DNA from: Anthocerotibacter panamensis C109
GTDB taxonomy: Bacteria; Cyanobacteriota; Cyanobacteriia; Gloeobacterales; Anthocerotibacteraceae
Assembly: GCF_018389385.1 (NCBI RefSeq)
Contig: NZ_CP062698.1
Span: forward strand, 124,001-188,000
Length of the DNA stretch: 64,000 bases
Reading direction: 5' to 3'
The notes under the pieces were generated by a model that had not been told where the DNA came from, made no database searches, and saw nothing but the letters and a program-made list of their open reading frames with translations. Numbering within the stretch: the stretch's first letter is position 1; every line of letters begins with the position of its first letter. The position numbers and the translations under genes were made by a program. This document shows, piece after piece, positions 26,845 through 33,701 of this stretch.

Positions 26845-27966
26845 ATGAGCGAATTGCATGAAGAATTACTCGCCATCGCAGATCGGCTAGAGCAATATCC
26901 AAATCAAGCTGAAAACCCTGACGTAAAGGCGCCTCTTGATGATCTTGAAGAGGCTACCATGACAATTGGAAAAGCCTGGAGTGGTTCCTGGCTTGGGTAT
27001 CACGCCCGCATTTATTATTCCACTCTCCAAGCACCCCCTCCTGGCGTACATTTTAGTCGGGAGTGGGGGATGATGCGTCTCTACGCTATTCAGGGGACAA
27101 CAGGAGAATGGCAGGAGTTTGACCAAGACAAGCTAGAGCAGGCCATACACAAATTAGCGGGAAACCCTGATCTAGGTTCTGCACGCCAACTGGCTGCTCA
27201 AGCTCAACGCGCCTTTGAAGATGATAAGCCAGAAGTGTTGTCGCTTCTCACCACCGCTATCGCTGAGCAGGAAGACTCCTTCCTGACCCGGCTCAGGGAG
27301 GAAGCTGACGCGATACAGCCTCTCACACGCTTAGAGGTTGTGCGGCATCTTCAGCCGTCAGGGGAAGTATGGTCACGAGATTCTCTCGCAGTAAGCCAGG
27401 GCTTTCATACACCTCCTCATATGTCCGTGCGAGCCGAAGTTATTGCACTTCGGCAGCCTTCCGACGCCTGCAGAGAACTAGCCCACATTGCGAGGAAAGC
27501 TGGGTCTCATCTTGCCCGGAAACGGCGGCAGTTAAGGAAGACCCGAGAAATAGGGACAAATGTGTTTATTGGGCACGGCCGTTCGCCGTTATGGAAGGAT
27601 CTGAAAGACTTCATTCAAGACCGTCTGAGTTTGCCATGGGATGAGTTCAATCGCGTGCCAGCGGCTGGCATTACGAACATCGCACGACTATCGGAGATGC
27701 TTGACGCCTCGGCAATCGCCTTCTTGATAATGACCGGTGAAGATGAGCAAGCGGACGGGAGGCTTCGTGCACGGATGAACGTCGTGCATGAGGCGGGCCT
27801 CTTTCAAGGCCGGTTGGGCTTCACACGAGCAATAGTTCTCCTCGAAGAGGGTTGTGAGGAATTCAGTAACATTCAAGGGCTTGGTCAAATCCGCTTTCCT
27901 CAGGGAAATATCAAAGCCATCTTTGAAGAAATTCGAATGGTTCTTGAGCGAGAAGGGCTATTATAG
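26845..27966 (+). CDS. TIR-like (Cap12/PF10137-type) nucleotide-binding protein, first cassette
   Basis: A 373-residue protein. The C-terminal 125 residues match the predicted nucleotide-binding TIR-like domain: TNVFIGHGRS at about 245, then SEMLDASAIAFLIMTGEDE, VVHEAGLFQGRLGF and LEEGCEEFSNIQGLGQI. This domain is the NADase effector of several antiphage systems, such as Cap12 of CBASS and Pycsar TIR effectors. The N-terminal 240 residues are helical and not recognised; they may sense the trigger. No cyclase is adjacent, so the signal is unknown. It lies 30 bp after the attI A core, the best-expressed slot of an integron, with GAGGG before the ATG. Confidence 0.75.
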   Translation: MSELHEELLAIADRLEQYPNQAENPDVKAPLDDLEEATMTIGKAWSGSWLGYHARIYYSTLQAPPPGVHFSREWGMMRLYAIQGTTGEWQEFDQDKLEQAIHKLAGNPDLGSARQLAAQAQRAFEDDKPEVLSLLTTAIAEQEDSFLTRLREEADAIQPLTRLEVVRHLQPSGEVWSRDSLAVSQGFHTPPHMSVRAEVIALRQPSDACRELAHIARKAGSHLARKRRQLRKTREIGTNVFIGHGRSPLWKDLKDFIQDRLSLPWDEFNRVPAAGITNIARLSEMLDASAIAFLIMTGEDEQADGRLRARMNVVHEAGLFQGRLGFTRAIVLLEEGCEEFSNIQGLGQIRFPQGNIKAIFEEIRMVLEREGLL

Positions 27967-28015
27967 TTCTTCCAGAACAAAATATAGAAAAAGACATCCC
28001 TGATGCGGCAACCAA

Positions 28016-28104
28016 GTCTAACAAACCGCTGCAGCCGACTGCTTACAGCGTCCGCTCCTGCGTCGCTCCCGCTTTCGGCAGCGGCTGAGCGGCAGCGTTA
28101 GGGC
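28016..28104 (+). repeat. attC site 1
   Basis: GTCTAAC at the left and GTTAGGG at the right enclose 75 bp with arms CCGCTGCAGCC and GGCTGAGCGGCAGC that pair imperfectly. It follows the TIR gene. Confidence 0.8.
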
Positions 28105-28109
28105 GCGCA

Positions 28110-28631
28110 ATGCACGTCATCCGAAGCGAAAGGCTTACCCTTGAGCCGCAGGTGGCGGCCCACGCAGAGGAGATGTTCGTTGTCCTCAGCGATCCAGCGA
28201 TCTATGAGTACGAGAACGAGCCGCCTCAATCCGTCGAGTGGTTGCGTACTCGCTTCGCCAAGCTCGAAACAAGACAGTCCGCGGACGGTCGTGAACAGTG
28301 GCTCAACTGGATCATTCGCCTTCCAACGTCGGAGCCTATTGGCTACGTCCAAGCCAGCGTGCGCCCCAGCGGCCAAGCATTCATCGCGTACGAATTGTCA
28401 AGTGCCCATTGGGGCCGCGGTCTCGGCAGTGAGGCAGTTCGCGCAATGATCGGTGAACTCATCGAGTCGTACGGAGTTCGTAGGGTGTCAGCCGTGTTCA
28501 AGCGCGAGAACCGCCGTTCGATGCATCTGCTAGAGAAGCTGGGGTTCGGCCTCGCGTCGCCCGAGGAACACGTCGCGCGTCACGTCGAAACGGGAGAATG
28601 GCTCATGCTATTGGAGCTTCATCAGCCGTGA
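28110..28631 (+). CDS. GNAT-family N-acetyltransferase cassette
   Basis: A 173-residue acetyltransferase of the RimJ/RimL-like GNAT type: SERLTLEP at the start, ELSSAHWGRGLGSEAVRAMI as the acetyl-CoA pyrophosphate loop, and ENRRSMHLLEKLGF as the C-terminal helix-strand. The ATG lies only 5 nt after the attC1 box, so it has no ribosome site of its own inside the cassette and depends on attC sequence for initiation. GNAT genes are common integron cargo; some acetylate antibiotics, toxins or ribosomal proteins, but the substrate here is unknown. High GC and its attC suggest a proteobacterial source. Confidence 0.8.
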   Translation: MHVIRSERLTLEPQVAAHAEEMFVVLSDPAIYEYENEPPQSVEWLRTRFAKLETRQSADGREQWLNWIIRLPTSEPIGYVQASVRPSGQAFIAYELSSAHWGRGLGSEAVRAMIGELIESYGVRRVSAVFKRENRRSMHLLEKLGFGLASPEEHVARHVETGEWLMLLELHQP

Positions 28632-28643
28632 GCACGGAGGCGC

Positions 28644-28721
28644 GCCCTAACCCTTCCATCGAGGGGACGTCCACAATGCAGCTTCGCTGCATTGCGGCCG
28701 CCCCTCATGTCAACGTTAGGC
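28644..28721 (+). repeat. attC site 2
   Basis: GCCCTAAC to GTTAGGC, 78 bp, with a central perfect palindrome (AATGCAGC TTC GCTGCATT) and outer arms GAGGGG and CCCCTC. This is the proteobacterial superintegron style. Confidence 0.88.
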
Positions 28722-28735
28722 GGCATGGAGGGGTT

Positions 28736-29032
28736 ATGAATCGCTTGATGGATTTCATAAGCAACAACGCTCTTGCGTCCACACTCGCCGGAGCAGCAAT
28801 TGTTGGAGGCATTGGTTGGTTAGTAAAAGCGCACCGAGATCGCCGCGACAGCGCGATCATCTATGAGTTCTTGGCCAGCTCAAACTCGGGTACAGGCTGG
28901 ACCTTCCGTAGCACAGAGGCCATTGCTTCGCATACAAACCTGTCGGAGAGTCGAGTCGCAAGCCTCTGCTCTAGCCACCCCAAGATCCGGCGCAACGAAA
29001 AGCAGCTGCAATCGTGGACGTTGACCGAGTGA
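28736..29032 (+). CDS. Small protein with one membrane helix, cassette gene
   Basis: A 98-residue protein starting at ATG 28736 after GGAGGGG. Residues 10-30 are a membrane helix (ALASTLAGAAIVGGIGWLV), followed by basic residues and a soluble 65-residue domain resembling a winged-helix fold (TNLSESRVASLCSSHPKIRR). The frame extends upstream through attC2, but those codons are not genuine. Function unknown. Confidence 0.65.
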   Translation: MNRLMDFISNNALASTLAGAAIVGGIGWLVKAHRDRRDSAIIYEFLASSNSGTGWTFRSTEAIASHTNLSESRVASLCSSHPKIRRNEKQLQSWTLTE

Positions 29033-29039
29033 GCTTGCC

Positions 29040-29099
29040 GCCTAACAATTCATTCAAGCCGAAGCCGCTTCGCGGCTCGGCTTAATTCAGGCGTTAGAC
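29040..29099 (+). repeat. attC site 3 (60 bp, classic 59-base element)
   Basis: GCCTAAC to GTTAGAC with arms AAGCCGAAGCCGC and GCGGCTCGGCTT. It is close to the standard attC found with many class 1 integron cassettes. Beyond it, 29115-29174 holds a 19-codon ORF (MLKHSIPKQQ) that looks like the start of a cassette gene cut off by the HigBA segment. Confidence 0.92.
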
Positions 29100-29210
29100 C
29101 ACAGGAAACGAGCTATGTTAAAACACAGCATCCCGAAGCAACAAGTCGAGTATGAGGTGACCTTCTCCCAGTAGAACCTTTGGGATTAAGAAGCTGGGGC
29201 AGGAGTTGAG

Positions 29211-29597
29211 CTACGCGCCCGATGGTTCAACTTTGGTGCGGGAGCGACGGGCTTTAGCATCCTGGTTAGGGGTAAGCGCGTTACCGAGAACTGCCAGACT
29301 TGCCAGACGCACTGCTGGCCGGTCAGGAAATTCAACAATAAGTTGGAGATCCCCACCCATTGCTTTGACATAACTGCGGAGGGTGGAAAGTAACAGGTCA
29401 CTTCGCTGTTCAATGCGTGAAATACTGTCCTGTCCGATCCCTAAGGTCTCCGCCATGCGTTCTTGGGTCAGCCTGCGAGCTTGTCGTAATTGTCGCAAGG
29501 TTAATTCTTCTTCAATCAGGGCTACTGCCTTTGCCGTAACCGCTGCTTGGCGTTCTGGGGGCAGTTGGTTGATCTTACTGTCTAGCGTGGTAGCCAT
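29211..29597 (-). CDS. higA: HigA-type antitoxin, XRE family
   Basis: A 128-residue protein with a helix-turn-helix (RQARRLTQERMAETLGIGQDSISRIEQ) at about residues 38-64 and a C-terminal extension. It is the second gene of a toxin-first pair, 2 bp after higB. Like many HigA proteins it should neutralise HigB and repress the operon. The pair runs against the other cassettes, as toxin-antitoxin cassettes with their own promoter often do. Confidence 0.82.
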   Translation of the reverse strand: MATTLDSKINQLPPERQAAVTAKAVALIEEELTLRQLRQARRLTQERMAETLGIGQDSISRIEQRSDLLLSTLRSYVKAMGGDLQLIVEFPDRPAVRLASLAVLGNALTPNQDAKARRSRTKVEPSGA

Positions 29598-29599
29598 GT

Positions 29600-29962
29600 T
29601 CAGGTACCTCCTCGTTTTAATCGTGCCAAATGAGCATCAAATCGTGAATCCGCTTTCTTGATAAGCCGTTTATAAAAGAGTTGTTCACTCATCCCGGACT
29701 TGTCGCCTGCCACCAGCAAAATAGCCTGACGCTGGGGATCGAAGGCAAAAGCGAGCCGCCAAACCCCATCTGCTGCATCAAAGCGCAACTCTTTCATGTT
29801 GGAGTGCTTGGAATCCTTGAGGGTATCCACCCAAGGTCTGCCCAGCGTTGGGCCAAACTCCGCCAAGAGCTTGGCTCGAGCCAGCAGTTCATCTTGTACC
29901 TCAAGGGCGAACTGGTCAAACTCGGGTTCAAAGGCTTCATCGAAGGCGACAGTCCAAGCCAT
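29600..29962 (-). CDS. higB: HigB-type toxin, Gp49-like
   Basis: A 120-residue protein of the phage-derived Gp49-like/HigB family, related to RelE mRNA interferases: LGRPWVDTLKDSKHSNMKELRF, then WRLAFAFDPQRQAILLVAGDK and YKRLIKKAD. It precedes higA. A copy of the intI-type upstream box lies at 30003-30026, just before its start, so a relic of the intI promoter may drive it. There is no attC on either side of the pair. Confidence 0.82.
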   Translation of the reverse strand: MAWTVAFDEAFEPEFDQFALEVQDELLARAKLLAEFGPTLGRPWVDTLKDSKHSNMKELRFDAADGVWRLAFAFDPQRQAILLVAGDKSGMSEQLFYKRLIKKADSRFDAHLARLKRGGT

Positions 29963-30000
29963 AGCTCAATGATGGTCTTCAATACATATGTTGTCAAGGC

Positions 30001-30096
30001 CATAATATCCTTGCAAATGGCATGTTATCTGCACTTACTAGAAAAATACAAGCTTGTCCAAAACTCGTTGACACTCCTTTGCTGTGTCGCTAATCT
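30001..30096 (+). promoter_or_regulatory. Pc-like promoter module B
   Basis: TTGACA (30068-30073), 17 bp, TAATCT (30091-30096), preceded by TATCCTTGCAAAT, ATGTTATC and AAGCTTGTC, the same blocks as modules A, C and D. The attI-like core begins only 14 bp after the -10, whereas modules A and C have about 170-270 bp there; B has a deletion. On the minus strand TAACAT in the box faces higBA. Confidence 0.75.
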
Positions 30097-30098
30097 AT

Positions 30099-30356
30099 AT
30101 GCAGAAACGGCTTAATCACTGGTTAGGCCCTGAGGAGCAAAGACAAGTAGAACCGGTCGCTATCATTCTTCTCATCATTGGGATTTTCCTGATAACTCAA
30201 CGATGGTTTTGGTTATTGGTCTTTGGCATCGGAGGGCTTGCGGCAGCATTTGCCACACTTGCCAGTATCTTTCACTTTCAAATTCTTGGCGCGTTGGGTT
30301 TCTTTTTTCTGATGCTCATATGCCGGGGCATTGCAGGTGCAATTGCTGATGCCTAA
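30099..30356 (+). CDS. Small integral membrane protein read through attI B
   Basis: 85 residues from ATG 30099 (an upstream in-frame ATG is at 30084, inside the promoter -10 region). Three hydrophobic stretches fill most of the protein (VAIILLIIGIFLITQ, FWLLVFGIGGLAAAFATLA, ILGALGFFFLMLICRG). The first codons (MQKR) are like the start of the leader next to intI (MQKK at 32864), and the coding sequence crosses the attI core, so this looks like a leader-cassette fusion. Its TAA stop lies inside the following attC. Function unknown. Confidence 0.55.
   Translation: MQKRLNHWLGPEEQRQVEPVAIILLIIGIFLITQRWFWLLVFGIGGLAAAFATLASIFHFQILGALGFFFLMLICRGIAGAIADA
30110..30128 (+). other. attI-like recombination core, copy B
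   Basis: GCTTAA-TCACTGG-TTAGGC: the same 7-nt spacer as copy A and one change from it in each arm. It lies within the coding sequence of the small membrane protein. Confidence 0.7.
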
Positions 30357-30422
30357 CCCGCCGCTCCAGAGGGACGCTTCGCCGGCAAGCCGGCTCCGCG
30401 CCCCTGAGCTTTCACGTTAGGC
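30351..30422 (+). repeat. attC site 4
   Basis: GCCTAAC to GTTAGGC, 72 bp; arms GCTCCAGAGGG and CCCCTGAGCT, with central GCCGG-CAAG-CCGGC. The stop codon of the preceding gene is part of the left box. Confidence 0.85.
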
Positions 30423-30489
30423 GGCAAGAGACCGACGTGTATGGGATGGAACTACGCGGGGTACAATTTCAGCAAACCTAACCGCTCCC

Positions 30490-31083
30490 ATGAAAACCGA
30501 TGGCTTGTTCTACAACATCTTCCTGAAGTTGCCTACGGCCTTTTTTGAGACTTTGGGACTACCACCGGAAACGGCTGATTTCTATACGTTTGACTCCGTG
30601 GAGATCAAAGCACTCAGTTTCCGCATTGACGGGGTATTTTTACCCCAGATGGCAGAAGTACCCATTTATTTTGTGGAGGTACAGTTCCAGAAAGATGTGG
30701 GCTTCTATGCTCGCTTCTTCAGTGAGATTTTCATGTACTTGGATAAAGCACCTTTGCCTAATGACTGGCGGGGGGTGGTCATCTATCCGCGCCGCAGCCT
30801 AGATCCTGCCACAGAACCCCAGAATGATCGGTACCGAGAAATCTTAGAGAGTGCGCGTGTACAGCGGTTTTACCTCAATGAGATGGGAGAAGCCGCCCAA
30901 CAGATCCCAGGAGTGGGCTTGATGTGTTTGGCAGTGGAGCCGGAAATTGGCTCACGCGCCCGTGACGTGCTAGCCCAAGCCCGCAGCCAAGGGGGGCAGT
31001 TTTACGACCAAGTGCTAGAACTAGTAGAGAAGACCCTATGCCGCCTGGAAGGCGGGCATAGATGCAGCGTTTTCCAAATTTGA
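30490..31083 (+). CDS. DUF2887/Rpn-family protein, N-terminal part (frame-broken)
   Basis: 197 codons. FYNIFLKLPTAFFETLGLPPE, KALSFRIDGVF and FVEVQFQKDVGFYARFFSEIF match the DUF2887 branch of Rpn/YhgA-like PD-(D/E)XK proteins that are abundant in cyanobacteria; Asp in FRIDG and Glu-x-Gln in VEVQF are the likely catalytic residues. The frame changes at about 31040, where a 22-bp near-palindrome (GCCGCC and GGCGG arms) interrupts the usual junction, and it ends in unrelated residues. The rest of the family domain is in the next ORF. An intact family member would be about 285 residues, the combined length. Confidence 0.7.
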   Translation: MKTDGLFYNIFLKLPTAFFETLGLPPETADFYTFDSVEIKALSFRIDGVFLPQMAEVPIYFVEVQFQKDVGFYARFFSEIFMYLDKAPLPNDWRGVVIYPRRSLDPATEPQNDRYREILESARVQRFYLNEMGEAAQQIPGVGLMCLAVEPEIGSRARDVLAQARSQGGQFYDQVLELVEKTLCRLEGGHRCSVFQI

Positions 31084-31343
31084 GTCAAGAGGAGCTACTA
31101 ACCATGATGGACATCCAACTCAACGATTGGCGTAATTCCCGCGTCTACCGGGAAGTTAAGGCTGAAGGGAAGGTAGAAGGAGAGCAGATTGGAGCGTTAC
31201 GCGGCAAGCTGGAAGGGAAGTTAGAAGGTAAACTGGAAGCCGCCAGAAACTTTCTGCGCTTAGGGGTGGCTCCTGAAGTAGTCGCTCAGGCAGTAGAGAT
31301 GTCTTTAGAAGAAGTACAACAACTTCAACCAGCTCAACCTTAG
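31062..31343 (+). CDS. DUF2887/Rpn-family protein, C-terminal part
   Basis: 93 codons overlapping the previous ORF by 22 bp in another frame. RFPNLSQEELLTMMDIQLNDWRNSRVYRE is the expected continuation of the family, and a Lys-Leu-Glu-Gly repeat (KLEGKLEGKLE) precedes a final helix typical of these proteins. Either a broken gene or two coupled pieces; I favour a frameshifted pseudogene. Confidence 0.55.
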   Translation: MQRFPNLSQEELLTMMDIQLNDWRNSRVYREVKAEGKVEGEQIGALRGKLEGKLEGKLEAARNFLRLGVAPEVVAQAVEMSLEEVQQLQPAQP

Positions 31344-31360
31344 CGAATGAATCCCAAAAC

Positions 31361-31426
31361 GCCTAACCAGTCGCTCCACCTGACACCGCCCGGAATGGGC
31401 GTTATAGGTGAGTTTAGTAGTTAGAT
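31361..31426 (+). repeat. attC site at the 3' end of intI
   Basis: GCCTAAC to GTTAGAT, 66 bp, with arms CACCTGACACCGCCC and GGGCGTTATAGGTGAG. It is nearly the same sequence as the attC sites at 34953 and 39144. The right box ends on the last base of the intI stop codon. Confidence 0.8.
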
Positions 31427-32748
31427 TACTTATCCAGATCTAGTGGACTCTTTAAGGGTTTGTAGTCAGATTTGATGGTGTGGGTATAAATCATCGTGGT
31501 GCGTACATCACTATGACCCAGCATCTGCTGGATCTGCCGGATATCGTAATTGGCTTGTAATAAGTGAGTGGCAAAACTGTGGCGCAAGGTGTGGGGGGAG
31601 ACCCGTTTAGGGATACCTGCGATTAATGCTGCGGCTTTTACCGCTCGTTGGATATCAGAATCCTGCACATGATACCGACGTAGCTCACCCGTCTGCTCAA
31701 CCCGGGTCAGGTTCGGGGCTGGGAAGAACCATTGCCATACCAGCTCACGCGCCGCGCCTTTGGCTTTCTTCTCAAACCCTCCTGGCAGGAACACTCCCGC
31801 ATAGCCTTTGGCTAAGTCTTCCTGATGGAGCAGTTTCACCCGCTCGACTTGAGCTAAAATTTCACCCTGGATACTCTCAGGTAAGGGCACAGTCCGGGAT
31901 CTATCCCCCTTGCCAAATTGTACTGAGAGCATCCCCGTATCAAAATTGAAATTATGTAACCGGAGTGAGATGGCCTCAGAGAGCCGCAACCCACAGCCAT
32001 AGAGGATCATCCCCACCAGCTTGTAGGGCGGTTGCAGCTCAGACATGAGCGCTGTGACCTCTGCGCGCGAAAGTACGGTCGGTATAGCTTTGCGCTGTTT
32101 GGCTCGTGGAGTATTTCTTAGGTCGCCTAAGTCCCGGTTGAACACATGCCGGAATAAAAACAACAGCGCGTTAAAAGCCTGATTCTGGGCGGCGGCGGAG
32201 ACTTGTTGCCGAACCGCCAAGTCCGCAAGAAACCGTTGGACATCGGCGGTTGTGACGGATTCTGGAGGTTTATGCTCCAGGAACCGGCAGCATTTCCAGA
32301 TCCAAACGGAGTAGGCTTCCAGGGTCCTGGGTGAATAGTGGCGCAGCATGATTTGTTCTTGGAGCCGAGCCGCGACTTCCTGCCAAGCAGGGGTCTTCAC
32401 CTCTGCCACGCTTGGGCTTATGGGTGAAGCAATAGTGACAGGCGGAAGGGGCAATTTGCTTACGCGGCCTGCGGCAACGGGCTTGGGCGGCAAGGGCAAG
32501 AGTAGACTCGCATAATACTCCACCGCCTGTTGAGCTTCAGCTTGCTGTTTTACGGTCTGGCCCTTGGTCGCCAGCTTCGCGATAAAGGACGGCACACTTT
32601 CAAGGTCGCTGGGTGGATGCCCGTACTTGTCGCAGAAATCCAGGTAGAAGCGCACCCATTTGCGATAGTTGGCCCAGGACGCAGGTGGGATCTGTTGCGC
32701 TGCCAGCACTTGATCAAACCTGGGGTCAACCTCTGGGAATTTGTTCAT
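31426..32748 (-). CDS. intI: Integron integrase (IntI-type tyrosine recombinase)
   Basis: A 440-residue protein. Tyrosine-recombinase catalytic residues are visible: Arg in GCGLRLSEAISLR, Lys in FGKGDRSR, His-x-x-Arg in PHTLRHSFATHL, His in LGHSDVRTTMIYTH, where the Tyr is the nucleophile. Between the Lys and HxxR lies the IntI-specific extra segment (AAREL-VWQWFFPAPNL, then YHVQDSDIQRAVKAAALIAGIPK), which separates IntI from XerC/D. About 120 extra residues precede the usual SAM-like N-terminal domain (LQEQIMLRHYSPRTLEAYSVW), longer than the roughly 320-340 residues of most IntI. It should recombine attI and folded single-strand attC sites. It is divergent from the array to its right, the normal integron arrangement. 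Confidence 0.92.
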   Translation of the reverse strand: MNKFPEVDPRFDQVLAAQQIPPASWANYRKWVRFYLDFCDKYGHPPSDLESVPSFIAKLATKGQTVKQQAEAQQAVEYYASLLLPLPPKPVAAGRVSKLPLPPVTIASPISPSVAEVKTPAWQEVAARLQEQIMLRHYSPRTLEAYSVWIWKCCRFLEHKPPESVTTADVQRFLADLAVRQQVSAAAQNQAFNALLFLFRHVFNRDLGDLRNTPRAKQRKAIPTVLSRAEVTALMSELQPPYKLVGMILYGCGLRLSEAISLRLHNFNFDTGMLSVQFGKGDRSRTVPLPESIQGEILAQVERVKLLHQEDLAKGYAGVFLPGGFEKKAKGAARELVWQWFFPAPNLTRVEQTGELRRYHVQDSDIQRAVKAAALIAGIPKRVSPHTLRHSFATHLLQANYDIRQIQQMLGHSDVRTTMIYTHTIKSDYKPLKSPLDLDK

Positions 32749-32763
32749 GACCGTGTGTGCGGT

Positions 32764-32856
32764 ATTTTCTTACAAATCGTATGTTATCCATTGCTACTAG
32801 TCCAGCGCAAGTTTAAGAATTAATCGTTGACACCTACGAATCTCTATTGCTAAACT
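32764..32856 (+). promoter_or_regulatory. Pc-like promoter module C beside intI
   Basis: TTGACA (32827-32832), 18 bp, TAAACT (32851-32856) reading toward the cassettes. Upstream is TTCTTACAAAT, ATGTTATCC. Read on the minus strand, this box gives TTGCGC, 18 bp, TAACAT as a candidate intI promoter. The block recurs in modules A, B and D. Confidence 0.7.
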
Positions 32857-32863
32857 CCACGTA

Positions 32864-32974
32864 ATGCAGAAAAAACCGTCGGTCTGTGGCCTGTATATCG
32901 ACCTTTGCCGCAAGGCAATCATCTCTATCTGGCTCAATACTTACTCTATGGGTGCCTTGCCGGGGGAGCAATGA
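32864..32974 (+). CDS. Possible 36-codon leader downstream of Pc
   Basis: Starts MQKKPSVCGLYIDL shortly after the -10. The start ATGCAGAAA is shared with module B at 30099, where it is fused to a cassette gene. The end of this ORF covers a segment (ATGGGTGCCTT) also found in module D near 43096. The 80 bp between its stop and the next leader show nothing recognisable. Confidence 0.3.
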   Translation: MQKKPSVCGLYIDLCRKAIISIWLNTYSMGALPGEQ

Positions 32975-33055
32975 GGAGTCAGTCGTGACAATTTTTCGGC
33001 GGGTCGGTTTTAACTGCTAATCTGTGATCAAAAAAAACCAAGCGTGAGGTCGAGC

Positions 33056-33127
33056 ATGGCTGGTTGTGCGGTTTATTATTACAGATCCGTTGGCTATGCC
33101 TCCGATGGGGCGTGTGCTGCGATCTAA
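33056..33127 (+). CDS. attI-encoded leader peptide, copy C
   Basis: A 23-codon ORF starting MAGCAVYYYR, with GTGAGGT before the ATG; its TAA stop is formed by the left attI arm. It aligns with the 27-codon leader of copy A (CAVY-x-Y and the following 60 bp). Confidence 0.5.
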   Translation: MAGCAVYYYRSVGYASDGACAAI

Positions 33128-33140
33128 TTACTGGTTGGGC
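33122..33140 (+). other. attI-like recombination core, copy C (intI-linked)
   Basis: ATCTAA-TTACTGG-TTGGGC, same layout as copies A and B (TAA-N7-TT). It lies 374 bp upstream of the intI start and just before the first cassette of the right-hand array. As the only copy next to intI, it is probably the active attI. Confidence 0.75.
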
Positions 33141-33158
33141 AACTTGGAGAAAATAATC

Positions 33159-33479
33159 GTGGAAGCAGACTTCATAAAAGCCATTCATTCAAAGAATAAA
33201 GTTCGGCTCACATTTTTCTCAAAAGAAGATGGAGGCCAGCTTGTCCGCACTTGTGCACCAATGGATTTCGGTCCCAGCCGTCGAGCACACGACAAAAGCG
33301 ACAGGTTCCACCTGTGGGACTACGACAGCGACACAAAGCGTCATACCCTCAGTCTCCTACCAGAGCAGGTCGTTTCAATCCAAGTCCTGCCAGAAACTTT
33401 CGAGCCTGACGAGTTCGTCACCTGGAGCACGACTACGTCTCCTTGGTTTGTGGCGCGCAATTGGGGCACACATTCATGA
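33159..33479 (+). CDS. WYL-like small protein, cassette gene
   Basis: About 106 residues from GTG 33159, which follows GGAGA by a normal distance; the frame is open further left but there overlaps the leader and attI. FIKAIHSKNKVRLTF and APMDFGPSRRA, then FHLWDYDSD and LSLLPEQVVSIQVL, resemble a lone WYL-type Sm-like ligand-sensing domain, without any DNA-binding part. Resemblance is weak; function unknown. Confidence 0.55.
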   Translation: MEADFIKAIHSKNKVRLTFFSKEDGGQLVRTCAPMDFGPSRRAHDKSDRFHLWDYDSDTKRHTLSLLPEQVVSIQVLPETFEPDEFVTWSTTTSPWFVARNWGTHS

Positions 33480-33636
33480 GCCTCGCCAGCTTTTCAGCTT
33501 CGGCGCGGTTCGCACACACAGCGGCTTTCCCTGCTGGCAGATTTGAGCCTTCTAAGCGCACTACCCATTCCACACCGCTCTCGGCGTGGTGCTCAATTAG
33601 CGTTGCCCAACAAGGCACTCCAGCCGACGTCACCAA
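33433..33636 (-). CDS. Possible antisense cassette ORF
   Basis: A minus-strand frame of 67 codons filling the 125-bp gap between the previous gene and its attC. The central VEWVVRLEGSNLPAGKAA and RAEAEKLARLMN look protein-like. It overlaps the previous gene by 47 bp and begins inside attC. It could equally be a chance frame. Confidence 0.3.
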   Translation of the reverse strand: MVTSAGVPCWATLIEHHAESGVEWVVRLEGSNLPAGKAAVCANRAEAEKLARLMNVCPNCAPQTKET

Positions 33637-33684
33637 ACTTGCTTGCGCAAGTTTGGTGACGCGGCTGAGTTTGGGCGTTAGAAC
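33605..33684 (+). repeat. attC site 5
   Basis: GCCCAAC to GTTAGAA, 80 bp, with a long perfect hairpin GTCACCAAACTTGC-TTGC-GCAAGTTTGGTGAC at the centre and CAGCCGA/CGGCTGA outer arms. Confidence 0.9.
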
Positions 33685-33701
33685 TCAAGAGAGATTTCTG
33701 C

